NCBI RefSeq assembly: GCF_017726655.1
Contig: NZ_CP072309.1
Coordinates: 2,042,501 to 2,106,500, forward strand
Length of the DNA: 64,000 nucleotides
Direction of reading: 5' to 3'
Source of the DNA: Agrobacterium tumefaciens
Lineage (GTDB): Bacteria > Pseudomonadota > Alphaproteobacteria > Rhizobiales > Rhizobiaceae
Positions 17,454-27,203 of the stretch are shown one piece after another. How positions within the stretch are numbered: position 1 is the first letter of the stretch; the number at the start of each line of letters is the position of its first letter. The position numbers were made by a program, and so were the translations under genes. The notes beneath the pieces were generated by a model. It had not been told where the DNA came from. It made no database searches and was given only the letters and a program-made list of their open reading frames with translations.

Positions 17454-18431
17454 TCAGCCCTTGATAAAGGCAAGCAGGTCGGCGTTCAGCACATCGGCAT
17501 TGACGGTCAGCATGCCGTGCGAGAAGCCGGGATAGGTCTTCAGGGTGCCGTTTTTCAGCAGCTTGATCGATTTGTGAGCCGAGTCGGCGATCGGCACGAT
17601 CTGGTCGTCTTCGCCGTGTAGCACCAGCGTCGGAACGCTGATATTCTTCAGGTCTTCGGTCTGGTCGGTTTCGGAGAAGGCCTTGATGCCGTCGTAGTGG
17701 GCCTTTGCGCTGCCCATCATGCCCTGACGCCACCAGTTCTGGATCACGCCTTCATGCACGGTCGCGCCATCGCGGTTGAAACCGTAGAACGGGCCAGCCG
17801 GCACGTCGCGGAAGAACTGCGCGCGGTTCGCGGCAAGCGCCGAGCGGAAGCCGTCAAAAACCTCCATCGGCAGGCCTTCCGGATTGGCTTCGGTCTTCAC
17901 CATGATCGGTGGTACGGCGGAAACGAGAACGGCCTTGGCGACACGGCCGGCGGGCTCACCATGCTTTGCGACATAACGCGCAACTTCGCCGCCACCGGTG
18001 GAATGGCCGATATGGACGGCGTTCTTCAGGTCCAGCGCTTCGACGACCGCAAAGGCGTCGGAAGCATAATGATCCATGTCGTGACCTTCCGAGACCTGCG
18101 CCGAGCGGCCGTGGCCACGGCGGTCATGGGCGACGACGCGATATCCCTTGGAGAGGAAGAACAGCATCTGCGCATCCCAGTCATCGGAAGAGAGCGGCCA
18201 GCCGTGGTGGAAAACGATCGGCTGGGCATCCTTCGGGCCCCAGTCCTTGTAGAAAATTTCAGTGCCGTCTCTGGTTGTTACGAAACCCATGTCGATTTCT
18301 CCTTGTGCTGAATGGTTGCTGGAAGGGGTTTGTGAGAAGGCGATCCTCGGGATGCTTACGCTGGCTAGCGCGATGCTCCCGATCAAAACGCTGCGTCTCG
18401 ACACGAAAAACCGATCTGCTGCAGACATCAT
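17454..18431 (-). CDS. Exported alpha/beta hydrolase (non-heme chloroperoxidase-like)
   Basis: A 325-residue hydrolase with a twin-arginine-like signal ([19 protein letters not shown]). The nucleophile Ser is in GHSTGGG (about residue 144), the acid in HGEDDQIVP and the His in GFSHGM; the oxyanion segment is [11 protein letters not shown]. Such proteins are esterases or cofactor-free haloperoxidases. The start at 18431 has AGGAG six bases upstream, while the in-frame extension to 18494 reaches almost to the divergent regulator gene. The GlxA-type regulator opposite may control it. Confidence 0.88.
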   Translation of the reverse strand: MMSAADRFFVSRRSVLIGSIALASVSIPRIAFSQTPSSNHSAQGEIDMGFVTTRDGTEIFYKDWGPKDAQPIVFHHGWPLSSDDWDAQMLFFLSKGYRVVAHDRRGHGRSAQVSEGHDMDHYASDAFAVVEALDLKNAVHIGHSTGGGEVARYVAKHGEPAGRVAKAVLVSAVPPIMVKTEANPEGLPMEVFDGFRSALAANRAQFFRDVPAGPFYGFNRDGATVHEGVIQNWWRQGMMGSAKAHYDGIKAFSETDQTEDLKNISVPTLVLHGEDDQIVPIADSAHKSIKLLKNGTLKTYPGFSHGMLTVNADVLNADLLAFIKG

Positions 18432-18510
18432 ACATATCTCCTGTCGAGCCTTATCTTCGAATGTCCTTGGTTGACTTGAACAAGCTAGCGCCATCCGCTA
18501 TGACACGCAC

Positions 18511-19518
18511 GTGGCGCAAATGACTTTATGCGAGGCAAAAGTGACAAATCCTGACCCGGCTGACTTTATCGAGATAGGACTGCTGATCTATCCGGATTGT
18601 CAGCTGGCTGCGGTCTACGGACTGACGGACTTATTTCGGGTCGCCAGCGATTGGTCGACGGATCTGCAGGAGCCAACAAGCCTCCGCAAAATCCGTGTCA
18701 GTCACTGGACGGTTGAGGATGGCGCGGTTTCTTGCACCTGGGATTCGCACACGGGAGCATCGCATTCGTTGAGCTACATCATCGCGCCACCGAGCATCGT
18801 CATGCCTGAAAAGATGCAAAGTATGCGGTCTGCGTCAAAATGGCTTTCATCGCAGCATGCGCTCGGCGTGACTGTCTGCTCGATCTGCGCTGGCGCGTTC
18901 GTTCTCGCTGAAACGGGGCTCATCAATGGCCGGCGCGCCACGACCCACTGGGCCTTTGCCGAGAGACTTGCCGAGCTGTTTCCCAAAATAGACGTTTCGT
19001 CCGATAACATGATCATCGACGATGGTGACGTAATCACCGCCGGAGGCATTCTGGCCTGGGCCGATCTCGGCCTGGTTCTCGTTGAAAAGCTTCTTGGGCA
19101 GACCGTAATGCTGGAGACGGCGCGCTTTCTGGTCGTTGATCCGCCACGGCGCAGCCAGAGCCAATACAGGACTTTCATTCCGCGATTTGATCACAGCGAC
19201 AAAGAAGTGCGGCAAATCCAGCATCAATTCCACGCGGCGCCAGAGGTGCAAAAATCAATCGGTGAACTGGCAGACAGCGTCCATCTTTCAGAAAGGACGC
19301 TTCAGCGTCGCTTTTTACGCGCGACAGGACTGAAGCTGACGGAATATCTCCAGAACGTGCGCATCATGAAGGCGCGGCAATTGCTGGAGACGACGAATGG
19401 GTCGGTCGAAAGCATTGCCTGGGCGGTCGGCTATGCGGATCCGGCAGCGTTCCGCAAGATATTTGGCAGGTTAACGGGAGCGACGCCGAACGTTTTTCGC
19501 GGCGATGTTCGACTGTGA
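18511..19518 (+). CDS. GlxA-family transcriptional regulator (DJ-1/PfpI + AraC HTH)
   Basis: A 335-residue regulator. An N-terminal DJ-1/PfpI-like domain (IEIGLLIYPDCQLAAVYGL; the Cys of VCSICAGAFVLAETG sits at the usual nucleophile elbow) is joined to a C-terminal AraC double HTH (LAEDSVHLS-type region LADSVHLSERTLQRRFLRAT, then AVGYADPAAFRKIFGR). The GTG at 18511 and ATG at 18520 are both possible starts; neither has a clear ribosome site. It is divergent from the exported hydrolase, its likely target. The 137 bases after it hold nothing I can identify. Confidence 0.88.
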   Translation: MAQMTLCEAKVTNPDPADFIEIGLLIYPDCQLAAVYGLTDLFRVASDWSTDLQEPTSLRKIRVSHWTVEDGAVSCTWDSHTGASHSLSYIIAPPSIVMPEKMQSMRSASKWLSSQHALGVTVCSICAGAFVLAETGLINGRRATTHWAFAERLAELFPKIDVSSDNMIIDDGDVITAGGILAWADLGLVLVEKLLGQTVMLETARFLVVDPPRRSQSQYRTFIPRFDHSDKEVRQIQHQFHAAPEVQKSIGELADSVHLSERTLQRRFLRATGLKLTEYLQNVRIMKARQLLETTNGSVESIAWAVGYADPAAFRKIFGRLTGATPNVFRGDVRL

Positions 19519-19655
19519 TTACGTTTGCGGGCGACTGACCTTGCTGTTGCGGGCGGAGGTCAAACATCCCGCTGGCGCCGAAATCTCTCGTTCGACGTCA
19601 GCCATATACAGTTCTGGCAGGTCTCATCTTCCCGCGGCAGCAGTCATTAGAAGTG

Positions 19656-21659
19656 TCAGATAAGATCTCGTTCGTAGCGCTCGTCCCATTGTCGCGTCTT
19701 GACGATATTACCATTCTCGAAAGCCGAGAGTTCTCCGACTAAATAGAAGTATCGTTCATCGGAGCGCATTTCAGTCCGGCTCTCGATCTTGATCCGCCAC
19801 CCGTTCCGTCCGATTTCGTAAGTCTGGGTGAGCACGTAGCGTGCGGAGAGGGGATCGTCGTCGCGAATGCGCAGTTCACGGCGCAGACTATGGCTGAGTT
19901 CGGTACCGATCTCGTCAAAGCGCAGCACACCCTCGCCGAACAAGCCACCCACACCTTCCGTGATATAGGTGTTGAAACCGGTTTCGTGGTCCTGTTCCGT
20001 CCAGCGACGAACAGTGCCGGGGTCGATCTGTGTCATCGGTGTCAATGGGCCATGGGCGGGCGGCTCGAAGCGAACCTGCTTGCCGTCATCTATGGCACGG
20101 ACTGGAAGGTCGAGCGCGCTTTCCGCAACTGAAATGCTGGTCGTCGCATCGTAAGGCGATGTCCACACCATCGGCCAATAGGCCGTGGCAATCGCGAGTT
20201 GCAGTTTGTGGCCTTTGGCGAAGCGGTACCCACAATCATTGAGCTTGATTGTGACATCATAAAATCTGCCGGGTTCCAAGGCCTCCGGATTCTCATGGCT
20301 GTCGCGATGGGTGAGGTTGAAAACCTGGTAGCTGACGCGTGTGGTGCGACCGTCGGGAAGCACATCGTTGAGGCGCAGCGATATCTGGGCCACGGGGCAA
20401 TCTGCGGCAATGCGCAGACGCGCAACAGGTGCACCGAGGACATCGAAATCGTCTTCCAGCAAGGCAGTTTCGAAAACCAGCGCGCCCCCATTGTCGAGCC
20501 GCTGATCGGTCGGATGTTCGCCCGGGCACCCGGTCGCCATCCATTCGCCGCCCGCTTTGCCATGGCTCTGTGGTGAACGGATAGCAAGGATCGCGGGATC
20601 ACTCACCGCGTCACGCAAGTCCCGGGCTCCACCAAGATAGAGTGATCGGGTCGAGATGTCAGGTGAAGGCCATGCCGCTTCGCCGACCCACCGGCCCTGC
20701 GTCGTCGTGCGCGTGCCTGTCGGCTCGATCGTGTCGCTAACGAAGGCGCGCAACATCGGCTCGTCCATGACGCCGGTCTCCTTGCCCTTCAGCCAATGGT
20801 CCCACCAGCGCGTTGCCTCCTGAAGGAAGCCGATTGCCGGGCCGGGTACGCCATCCTGAGGATAGATGTGCCCCCAGGGGCCGATGATGCCGCGACGGGG
20901 TACCTGAAGCTTTTCCAGAAGCCGTGGGACCGCATTGGTATAGCTGTCCGCCCACGCGCCGATGGCAAGGACCGGGCACTGGATGGCGCTCCAGTCTTCG
21001 CAGACCGAACCGTGTTTCCAGTAGGCGTCGTAACGCTGATGATCCAGCCAAAGTCCGGGGAAAAAGGGCAGCTTGTCCAGCCGCTCAAGCCAGCGATCGC
21101 GCCATTCGTCGCCGACGATCTCCGGGTCGAGCGGGCGGCTCTGATAGGCAAGCATGATCGTGCCCCACCACAGATTGTCGTTCAGCAACAACCCACCCAT
21201 GTAGTGGATATCGTCCGTATAGCGATTGTCCGTGGAATAAGCAGTGATGATGGCTTTCAACGCCGGTGGACGGCGGGCGGCGACCTGCAGGCCGTTGAAG
21301 CCGCCCCAGCTCTTGCCCATCATACCGACGTTGCCGCTGCACCATGGCTGGCGGGAAATCCAGTCGATCACTTCCAGGGCGTCGTCCTGTTCCTGCTGCA
21401 GATATTCGTCTGCCATGTGGCCATCGGATTCGCCGGTGCCGCGCATATCCACGCGGATCGCCGCATAGCCCTGGCTGGCGAAATAGCCGTGCATCGGCTC
21501 GTCGCGCCCGCGCGTTCCGTCGCGTTTGCGATAGGGGATATATTCGAGAATGGCAGGAACCGGCGATTGCTCCGCGCCTTCCGGCAGCCAGAGGCGCGCT
21601 CCAAGGCGCACACCGTCGCTCATGGGGATCCAGATATGTTCTTCAACACGCACTGTCAT
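19656..21659 (-). CDS. CocE/NonD family acyl hydrolase (peptidase S15-like)
   Basis: A 667-residue serine hydrolase. The first ~290 residues form the S15 alpha/beta-hydrolase domain with nucleophile Ser117 in GMMGKSWGGFNG, and GPWGHIYPQDG carries the catalytic His region. The C-terminal half is the jelly-roll X-Pro-dipeptidyl-peptidase C domain (VARLRIAADCPVAQISLRLN). Family members cleave esters or amides, such as cocaine esterase, glutaryl-7-ACA acylase and X-Pro peptidase. There is no signal peptide, so it is cytoplasmic. It is the last gene of a peptide-type ABC operon, so it probably hydrolyses the imported compound. Confidence 0.9.
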   Translation of the reverse strand: MTVRVEEHIWIPMSDGVRLGARLWLPEGAEQSPVPAILEYIPYRKRDGTRGRDEPMHGYFASQGYAAIRVDMRGTGESDGHMADEYLQQEQDDALEVIDWISRQPWCSGNVGMMGKSWGGFNGLQVAARRPPALKAIITAYSTDNRYTDDIHYMGGLLLNDNLWWGTIMLAYQSRPLDPEIVGDEWRDRWLERLDKLPFFPGLWLDHQRYDAYWKHGSVCEDWSAIQCPVLAIGAWADSYTNAVPRLLEKLQVPRRGIIGPWGHIYPQDGVPGPAIGFLQEATRWWDHWLKGKETGVMDEPMLRAFVSDTIEPTGTRTTTQGRWVGEAAWPSPDISTRSLYLGGARDLRDAVSDPAILAIRSPQSHGKAGGEWMATGCPGEHPTDQRLDNGGALVFETALLEDDFDVLGAPVARLRIAADCPVAQISLRLNDVLPDGRTTRVSYQVFNLTHRDSHENPEALEPGRFYDVTIKLNDCGYRFAKGHKLQLAIATAYWPMVWTSPYDATTSISVAESALDLPVRAIDDGKQVRFEPPAHGPLTPMTQIDPGTVRRWTEQDHETGFNTYITEGVGGLFGEGVLRFDEIGTELSHSLRRELRIRDDDPLSARYVLTQTYEIGRNGWRIKIESRTEMRSDERYFYLVGELSAFENGNIVKTRQWDERYERDLI

Positions 21660-21756
21660 TTGGGTATTCCAGTCAGTTCATCGGCTGCTGGCATTGCAGC
21701 AGGCCATTGGAGATGAAGGAGGGACGGCGGCCCAAGCATGTTCGCCGTCGCTGAAC

Positions 21757-23370
21757 TCAGGCCACCGGGAGGCCGCGTTTTGCCAGCACGCCGTCCAGCC
21801 AGTCGCGCCGCAACTCGGGAACCGAAGTGATAAGCTGCTCCGTATAGGGCTGGTAAGGCGGAGCAAAAACCTCCTCGGTGGTGCCGGTTTCGACGATACG
21901 GCCGTACTGCATCACCATGGTCCTGTCGGCAATCCTGCGAACGACACCGAGATCATGGGTGATGAACAGATAAGAGACACCCAGTTCATCCTGCAATGAT
22001 TGCAACAATTTGAGGATCTCGTCGGCCACCAGCGGGTCGAGCGCCGAAGTGACCTCGTCGCAAATGATGAGGTCGGGACGCGCCGCGAGGGCGCGGGCAA
22101 TACACACCCGCTGCTTCTGTCCACCCGACAAAGCTTTTGGAAGGCGTTCGGCGAAATCGCGCGGCAGACCGATGAGATCCAGCAGGCGGTTCACCTCAGA
22201 TGCGCGCTGCTCGTCGCTCATGCCGAAGTAGAACGACATTGGACGGCCGATGATCTCGCCGACTGTGTGGCGCGGGTTTAGCGCCACATCGGGAAGCTGA
22301 TAGACGAGTTGTATACGCCGCAGTTCTTCACGGCTTCGCTGCGTGTATTTGTCGGCAAGCCTGTGCCCGGCGAGGGAAACGACGCCGGAGGAGTGGGGCG
22401 GCAAACCGGCAATGACCCGGGCGAGGGTGGATTTTCCCGAACCGGATTCGCCGACAACGGCGAGTGTCTCACCCTTGCGCAACAGGCACTGGACGTTATC
22501 AAGCACCTTCTTCCGTCCATAATAGGCGGTGACATCGCGCGCTTCGAGTAGAACCTCACCATTTTCATGGTGGACGCCTTCTCCCGACATGTGGGCCTTG
22601 CGTTCGGAAACGAGCCGACGCGTATAGTCCTGCTGCGGTTGTTCGAGGATCTGTTCGGCAGAACCGGCCTCAACCTCTTTGCCATGACGCAACACCAGGA
22701 TGCTGTCGGCAATCTGCGCCACCACTGCAAGGTCGTGCGTAATGTAGAGTGCAGCCGTATCATAACGCTGGATGAGGCTGCGCAGGAGTGCCAGAACCTC
22801 GATCTGCGTCGTGACATCAAGCGCGGTGGTCGGTTCGTCCAAAACCAGAATATCGGGACGGCAGGACATGGCCATGGCCACCATCGCACGCTGCAACTGG
22901 CCGCCGGATACCTGATGTGGGTAACGGCTGCCGAAATTCTGATAATCGGGAAGCTGCAGCGCCTGCAGCAGTTCCAGCATCCAGGCTTCCGCTTCCTGCC
23001 GGTTCATGATGCCGTGATAGAGCGGCCCTTCCATGATCTGTTCGCCGATCTTCATCGCCGGATTAAAGGCGGCGGCTGCGCTTTGCGCCACATAAGCGAT
23101 GCGTGCACCACGCACCGCCTCACGTCCGGCGCGATCGATCGTCATCAGCGAAACACCGTTTACAATGATCTCGCCCCCAACGATACGGCAGCCGTTGCGG
23201 CCGTACCCCATGGCAGCAAGTCCAATCGTGGACTTGCCCGCGCCGGATTCACCGATGAGCCCTTTGACCTCACCGCGCTTCAGGTCGAGATCGACATTGT
23301 CAACAAGGATGGCGCCATTCGGTGCGGCAACCTTGAGACCGCGAATTTGCAAAACCTTGCTCTCGTTCAT
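21757..23370 (-). CDS. Peptide-type ABC transporter, fused dual ATPase (DppD-DppF)
   Basis: A 537-residue protein with two complete ATPase domains. The first has Walker A GESGAGKSTIG and signature VSGGQLQRA; the second has GESGSGKSTLA and LSGGQKQRV, with Walker B LIICDEVTSALD. Fused DppD/DppF proteins serve oligopeptide, nickel and glutathione-type importers. The start at 23370 overlaps the upstream permease stop in an ATGA, so I rejected the 14-codon extension. Confidence 0.93.
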   Translation of the reverse strand: MNESKVLQIRGLKVAAPNGAILVDNVDLDLKRGEVKGLIGESGAGKSTIGLAAMGYGRNGCRIVGGEIIVNGVSLMTIDRAGREAVRGARIAYVAQSAAAAFNPAMKIGEQIMEGPLYHGIMNRQEAEAWMLELLQALQLPDYQNFGSRYPHQVSGGQLQRAMVAMAMSCRPDILVLDEPTTALDVTTQIEVLALLRSLIQRYDTAALYITHDLAVVAQIADSILVLRHGKEVEAGSAEQILEQPQQDYTRRLVSERKAHMSGEGVHHENGEVLLEARDVTAYYGRKKVLDNVQCLLRKGETLAVVGESGSGKSTLARVIAGLPPHSSGVVSLAGHRLADKYTQRSREELRRIQLVYQLPDVALNPRHTVGEIIGRPMSFYFGMSDEQRASEVNRLLDLIGLPRDFAERLPKALSGGQKQRVCIARALAARPDLIICDEVTSALDPLVADEILKLLQSLQDELGVSYLFITHDLGVVRRIADRTMVMQYGRIVETGTTEEVFAPPYQPYTEQLITSVPELRRDWLDGVLAKRGLPVA

Positions 23371-24191
23371 CGGTCCGCTCCCTGAATTGCGCTGCGGCCG
23401 GCAAGCAGCCAATCCACGACGAGGTTGACGCCAATGGTAAGGATGGCGATGGCGGCAGCCGGATAAAGCGGAGCGTAGAGCCCGTAAAGGATCGCCTGCT
23501 GGTTATCTTTCACCATGCCGCCCCAGTCCGCGAAGGGCGGCTGAATGCCAAGGCCAAGGAAGGAAAGGCCTGCAACGAAGAGGAAGGTGAAGCAGAAGCG
23601 AAGACCGAACTCCGCAATCAGTGGCGGCAGGGCATTCGGCAAAATTTCCTTAAACACCAGCCACAACAGGCCTTCACCACGAAGACGCGCTGTTTCGGCA
23701 TATTCGAGAACATTGATACCCTGCGCAACGATACGCGCCAGGCGAAAGACGCGTGTGGAATCCAGAAGGGCGATGGTGACGATGAGCACGGGAATGGACG
23801 AGCCAAGTGCCTGCAACACCACAAGGGCAGAGATCAGCACCGGAATACACATGACCGTGTCGACAATGCGCGACAGAACCGTGTCCAGCCAGCCGCCGAA
23901 AATGGCCGCGATGAACCCGAGTGTTATCCCGATCGTGAAGGACAGCAGCGATGCGGCCAGTGAAACGCCGATGGACATCTGTGCGCCAGCCAGAAGACGC
24001 GACAGCATATCGCGACCATTCTGATCAAGGCCAAACCAGTGCGCCGCCGAAGGCGGATCAAAAGGCGATCCGACAATTTCCTCCTGGGCGAAAGGCGCGA
24101 TATGCGGGCCGGCGACGAACAGGACGAGATTGAGCGAGATGATGAAAAGACCGATCCACGCGGTCGGTGTGATGGAACGGAGAATTTTCAT
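23367..24191 (-). CDS. Peptide-type ABC transporter permease (DppC-like)
   Basis: A 274-residue permease with about six membrane helices. The DppC-type N-terminus carries the motif FGLDQNGRDMLSRLLAGAQMS and the EAA loop is near ARLRGEGLLWLVFKEILPN. It pairs with the DppB-like permease whose stop overlaps its start (ATGA). Confidence 0.93.
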   Translation of the reverse strand: MKILRSITPTAWIGLFIISLNLVLFVAGPHIAPFAQEEIVGSPFDPPSAAHWFGLDQNGRDMLSRLLAGAQMSIGVSLAASLLSFTIGITLGFIAAIFGGWLDTVLSRIVDTVMCIPVLISALVVLQALGSSIPVLIVTIALLDSTRVFRLARIVAQGINVLEYAETARLRGEGLLWLVFKEILPNALPPLIAEFGLRFCFTFLFVAGLSFLGLGIQPPFADWGGMVKDNQQAILYGLYAPLYPAAAIAILTIGVNLVVDWLLAGRSAIQGADR

Positions 24192-25135
24192 CGGGGATGC
24201 CTCAGGCGCGGATTAAGCGCGATTGCCGAAATATCGGCAATGATGTTCAAGATGACATAGGCGGCGCCAAAGACGAGGGCCGCAGCCTGCACCAGCGGCA
24301 GGTCGCGTTTGGAAACCGCGTCGACCATGAAGCGACCAAGCCCATTGTAATTAAACACGGCCTCCACCAGCACAACGCCCGTGATCAGATAGGCAATGTT
24401 GAAAGACACGACATTGACGATGGGCGCAGCCGCATTGGGAAGGGCGTGACGAAGAACCGCGCGCCGGGTGCGAAGCCCCTTGAGATAGGCGGTTTCGACA
24501 TAAGCCTGATCCATGACAGCCAGCACGGCGGTGCGTGTCATGCGCAGCATCTGCGCAACGGTCACAAGAACAAGCGTCAGGGCCGGCAGTGTGGTCGCCT
24601 TCAGCCAGTCCGCAAAACCCATGCCCGGATAGGTATCCGCAAGGCTTGGCAGGAGATTGTACTGAACGGACACGAACAGGATCAGCAGCAGGCCAAGAAA
24701 ATATTCCGGCAGGGAAACGAAGGCGAGAGCCACAATGTTCACCGCACGATCGAACAGGCTGCCGCGCAGGATTGCGCTGAATAGTCCAAGAGTGACGGCG
24801 ACAGGAACAGAGACGACCGCCGCATAAAGCGCCAGCGCCATGGTGTTCCAGAAGCGTGGCCACAGAAGATCGGCAACGGGCTGGTGGTTTGCCAAAGAAT
24901 TTCCGAGGTCGCCGGTTACGAAGCCGCCGAGCCAGGAGAAATAACGATGCAGAAGGGGCTGGTCGAGACCGAGATCGGCGCGCAGCACGGCGAGGGATTC
25001 TGGCGTCGCATTTTGTCCGAGTATTGCCGACGCCACGTCACCGGGAAGAAGCTGAGTGCCGGCGAAAATAAGCGCCGACACCAGCAGAAGCGTCAAAATA
25101 CCCAAAGCAACGCGCTTCAGGATAAGAGTAGTCAT
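24188..25135 (-). CDS. Peptide-type ABC transporter permease (DppB-like)
   Basis: A 315-residue permease with six helices. The N-terminal LPGDVASAILGQNATPE segment is the DppB-type periplasmic region, and ETAYLKGLRTRRAVLRHALPN is the EAA loop. The start touches the stop of the binding-protein gene (one-base overlap), showing tight coupling. Confidence 0.93.
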   Translation of the reverse strand: MTTLILKRVALGILTLLLVSALIFAGTQLLPGDVASAILGQNATPESLAVLRADLGLDQPLLHRYFSWLGGFVTGDLGNSLANHQPVADLLWPRFWNTMALALYAAVVSVPVAVTLGLFSAILRGSLFDRAVNIVALAFVSLPEYFLGLLLILFVSVQYNLLPSLADTYPGMGFADWLKATTLPALTLVLVTVAQMLRMTRTAVLAVMDQAYVETAYLKGLRTRRAVLRHALPNAAAPIVNVVSFNIAYLITGVVLVEAVFNYNGLGRFMVDAVSKRDLPLVQAAALVFGAAYVILNIIADISAIALNPRLRHPR

Positions 25136-26697
25136 TATGCGTCCAACCAGACTTTTTCAGCGAGACGGGCGCCCATGAAATTGAACATGGGATGGGTCGT
25201 CACGCCCTTGAGTTTCTTGGATGTGGCGTCGAGATAGTCGCCAAACATCGGGATCATCGCTCCGCCCTCATTGGAAATGAGCGCCTGGAGTTCGGCGTAG
25301 ATTTCCTTTCGCTTGGCGTCGTCGAGAAGCGCACGCGCTTCGATCAGCTTCTTGTCGAATGTCTCGTTCTTCCAGTGCGTGTCGTTCTGCGCAGACGTCG
25401 ATTGGTATGCGATGGTCAGCATCTGGTCCGCCGTCGGACGACCGCCCCAATAGGACATGCAGAATGGCGCTTTCATCCATACATTGTCCCAGTAGCCGTC
25501 AGCCGGCTCGCGCTTGATCGAAACGTCGATACCGCCCTTAGCAGCGCTGGTGCGGAAGATCGCTGCTGCATCCACTGCACCGGAGAAGGCGGCGTCGGAA
25601 GCAGAAATCTCGATCTTGAGGGCATCAAGTCCTGCCTGCTTCAGATAGAACTTTGCCTTTTCGGGGTCGTATGGCCTTTGTGGCAGGTCTGCCGCATAAA
25701 AGCGGTCTGAGCTGGGGATCGGGTGGTCGTTTCCGAGGCGCCCATAGCCGCGCAATGCGGTTTTCAGAAGTTGCTCGCGGTCGATGGCGTGTTTGATGGC
25801 GAGCCTGATATTGTTGTCCGTATAGGGCGCCTGTGTGCAATCCATCAGGAAGGTGAAGTGCTGGCCGCCAGCCGACTGAACGATATTGAGGTTGGGATTG
25901 CGGCGAAGCAGATCGACCGTCTTGAAATCCAGCTGGTTGATGGCGTGGACCTGGCCCGACATCATGGCGTTGGTGCGGGCAGAAATATCGTTGATGACGA
26001 TGACCTCCACCGCGTCGACATGGGCCGCATTCGGCTTCCAGTAATTGGGATTACGGGTGAATCGGGAACGTACGCCCGGATCGTAGCTTTCGAACACAAA
26101 CGGCCCAGTGCCCACAGGCTTGTTGAAATCCGTCCAGCCTTCGGGAACGACGAGGAAATGATAGTCAGAAAGGATGTAAGGCAGATCGGCGTTGCCGCTT
26201 TCGAGGACGATCTTGACCTCGGTGTCGGAAAGCTTGTCGACGCTTTTCAAGGCGGAGGCAACCGAGCGCGCTGCAGAGGTGGTTTCCCCGCGGTGCAGGT
26301 TGATGGAGTAGATGACGTCTTCTACCGTCAAATTCTTGCCGTTATGGAACGTGACGCCCTGGCGCAGCTTGAAGACCCACTCCACCGCGCCCGGTTGAGC
26401 TTCCCAGCTCTCGAACAGTTCCGGCACGGCGTGATTGTTGGCGTCGATCTCCACGAGGCCATTCATGATCATGAACGCCTGATTGACCGGCACCCAGTCC
26501 TTCAGAATGCGGGGGTCGAGATTATCAGTGGTGCTGCCGCCGCCGATGCCCAGTTTCAGCACTCCACCCTTCTTGGGCGTGTCCGTGCTTTGCGCACTGG
26601 CATTCGTGATGAAACCGGCGGAAAGCGCCGCAAGGCTCGCCGCACCGGCGAGGAAGTGCCGGCGATCGAGTGAGAAGGAAAAGGGGGAGGAGGTCAT
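25135..26697 (-). CDS. Peptide-type ABC transporter substrate-binding protein
   Basis: A 520-residue periplasmic SBP_bac_5 family protein. The N-terminus has a twin-arginine-like signal (DRRHFLAGAASLAALSAG) cut after ASAQS. The family segments RQGVTFHNGKNLTVEDVIYS and GTGPFVFESYDPG are clear. It is the first gene of the operon SBP-permease-permease-ATPase-CocE. The ligand cannot be told from sequence; the family takes peptides, opines, glutathione and cyclic amides. Confidence 0.92.
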   Translation of the reverse strand: MTSSPFSFSLDRRHFLAGAASLAALSAGFITNASAQSTDTPKKGGVLKLGIGGGSTTDNLDPRILKDWVPVNQAFMIMNGLVEIDANNHAVPELFESWEAQPGAVEWVFKLRQGVTFHNGKNLTVEDVIYSINLHRGETTSAARSVASALKSVDKLSDTEVKIVLESGNADLPYILSDYHFLVVPEGWTDFNKPVGTGPFVFESYDPGVRSRFTRNPNYWKPNAAHVDAVEVIVINDISARTNAMMSGQVHAINQLDFKTVDLLRRNPNLNIVQSAGGQHFTFLMDCTQAPYTDNNIRLAIKHAIDREQLLKTALRGYGRLGNDHPIPSSDRFYAADLPQRPYDPEKAKFYLKQAGLDALKIEISASDAAFSGAVDAAAIFRTSAAKGGIDVSIKREPADGYWDNVWMKAPFCMSYWGGRPTADQMLTIAYQSTSAQNDTHWKNETFDKKLIEARALLDDAKRKEIYAELQALISNEGGAMIPMFGDYLDATSKKLKGVTTHPMFNFMGARLAEKVWLDA

Positions 26698-26929
26698 ATC
26701 TGGGTTCCCTGTTTTTTATCTAGCCGGTCAAGGCTCAGCTCGCTGTGGGGTATCGTACTCGGCGGTTCGGCACTAGATAGAGACCAGCAAAGGGGGGTAT
26801 GATTTTTGCGCATGGGGTCATGAAATCTGAGCGCATCCACTTCTTTGCGAAGCGCAGTAAAGGGAGGCGCCGGAGCCGATCCGGTGTAGCAATTCTCGCG
26901 CGGCGAGAGCGTTCATGGAGTGAATACAA

Positions 26930-27196
26930 ATGGGGCTAGCGGATATTGTCGGCCTTGCAGGAGCCTTTTTCTATCTCTTCGCCTATGCCCTGTTGCAGCT
27001 TCGATTTCTAACGATAGAAGACTGGCGATACACTCTCTTGAACGTTCTGGGCGGTGTGTTCCTGATCTATTCGTTGATCTGGAACTTTAATCTCGGCTCG
27101 CTCATCTCGCAAGTCGCATGGCTGCTCTTCACCGTCATCGGCTATGCCCGGTTCCTGCTGGACCGCCGCCGAAAGACGCCGTCCATCAGTGCCTGA
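26930..27196 (+). CDS. Small membrane protein, CBU_0592 family
   Basis: An 88-residue protein with three hydrophobic segments (IVGLAGAFFYLFAYALLQL, LLNVLGGVFLIYSLIW and VAWLLFTVIGYARFLL) and the LLNxLG motif of this family. GGAG lies eight bases before the ATG. It reads against its neighbours; no function is known for the family. The 232 bases upstream form the divergent promoter region shared with the binding-protein gene. Confidence 0.7.
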   Translation: MGLADIVGLAGAFFYLFAYALLQLRFLTIEDWRYTLLNVLGGVFLIYSLIWNFNLGSLISQVAWLLFTVIGYARFLLDRRRKTPSISA

Positions 27197-27203
27197 CAAG
27201 ATC

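Noticed and set aside
20796..21716. 306-codon plus-strand frame opposite the CocE hydrolase
   Set aside because: Antisense shadow; the hydrolase motifs lie on the other strand.
25723..26673. 316-codon plus-strand frame opposite the binding protein
   Set aside because: Antisense shadow of a high-G+C gene with clear SBP motifs.
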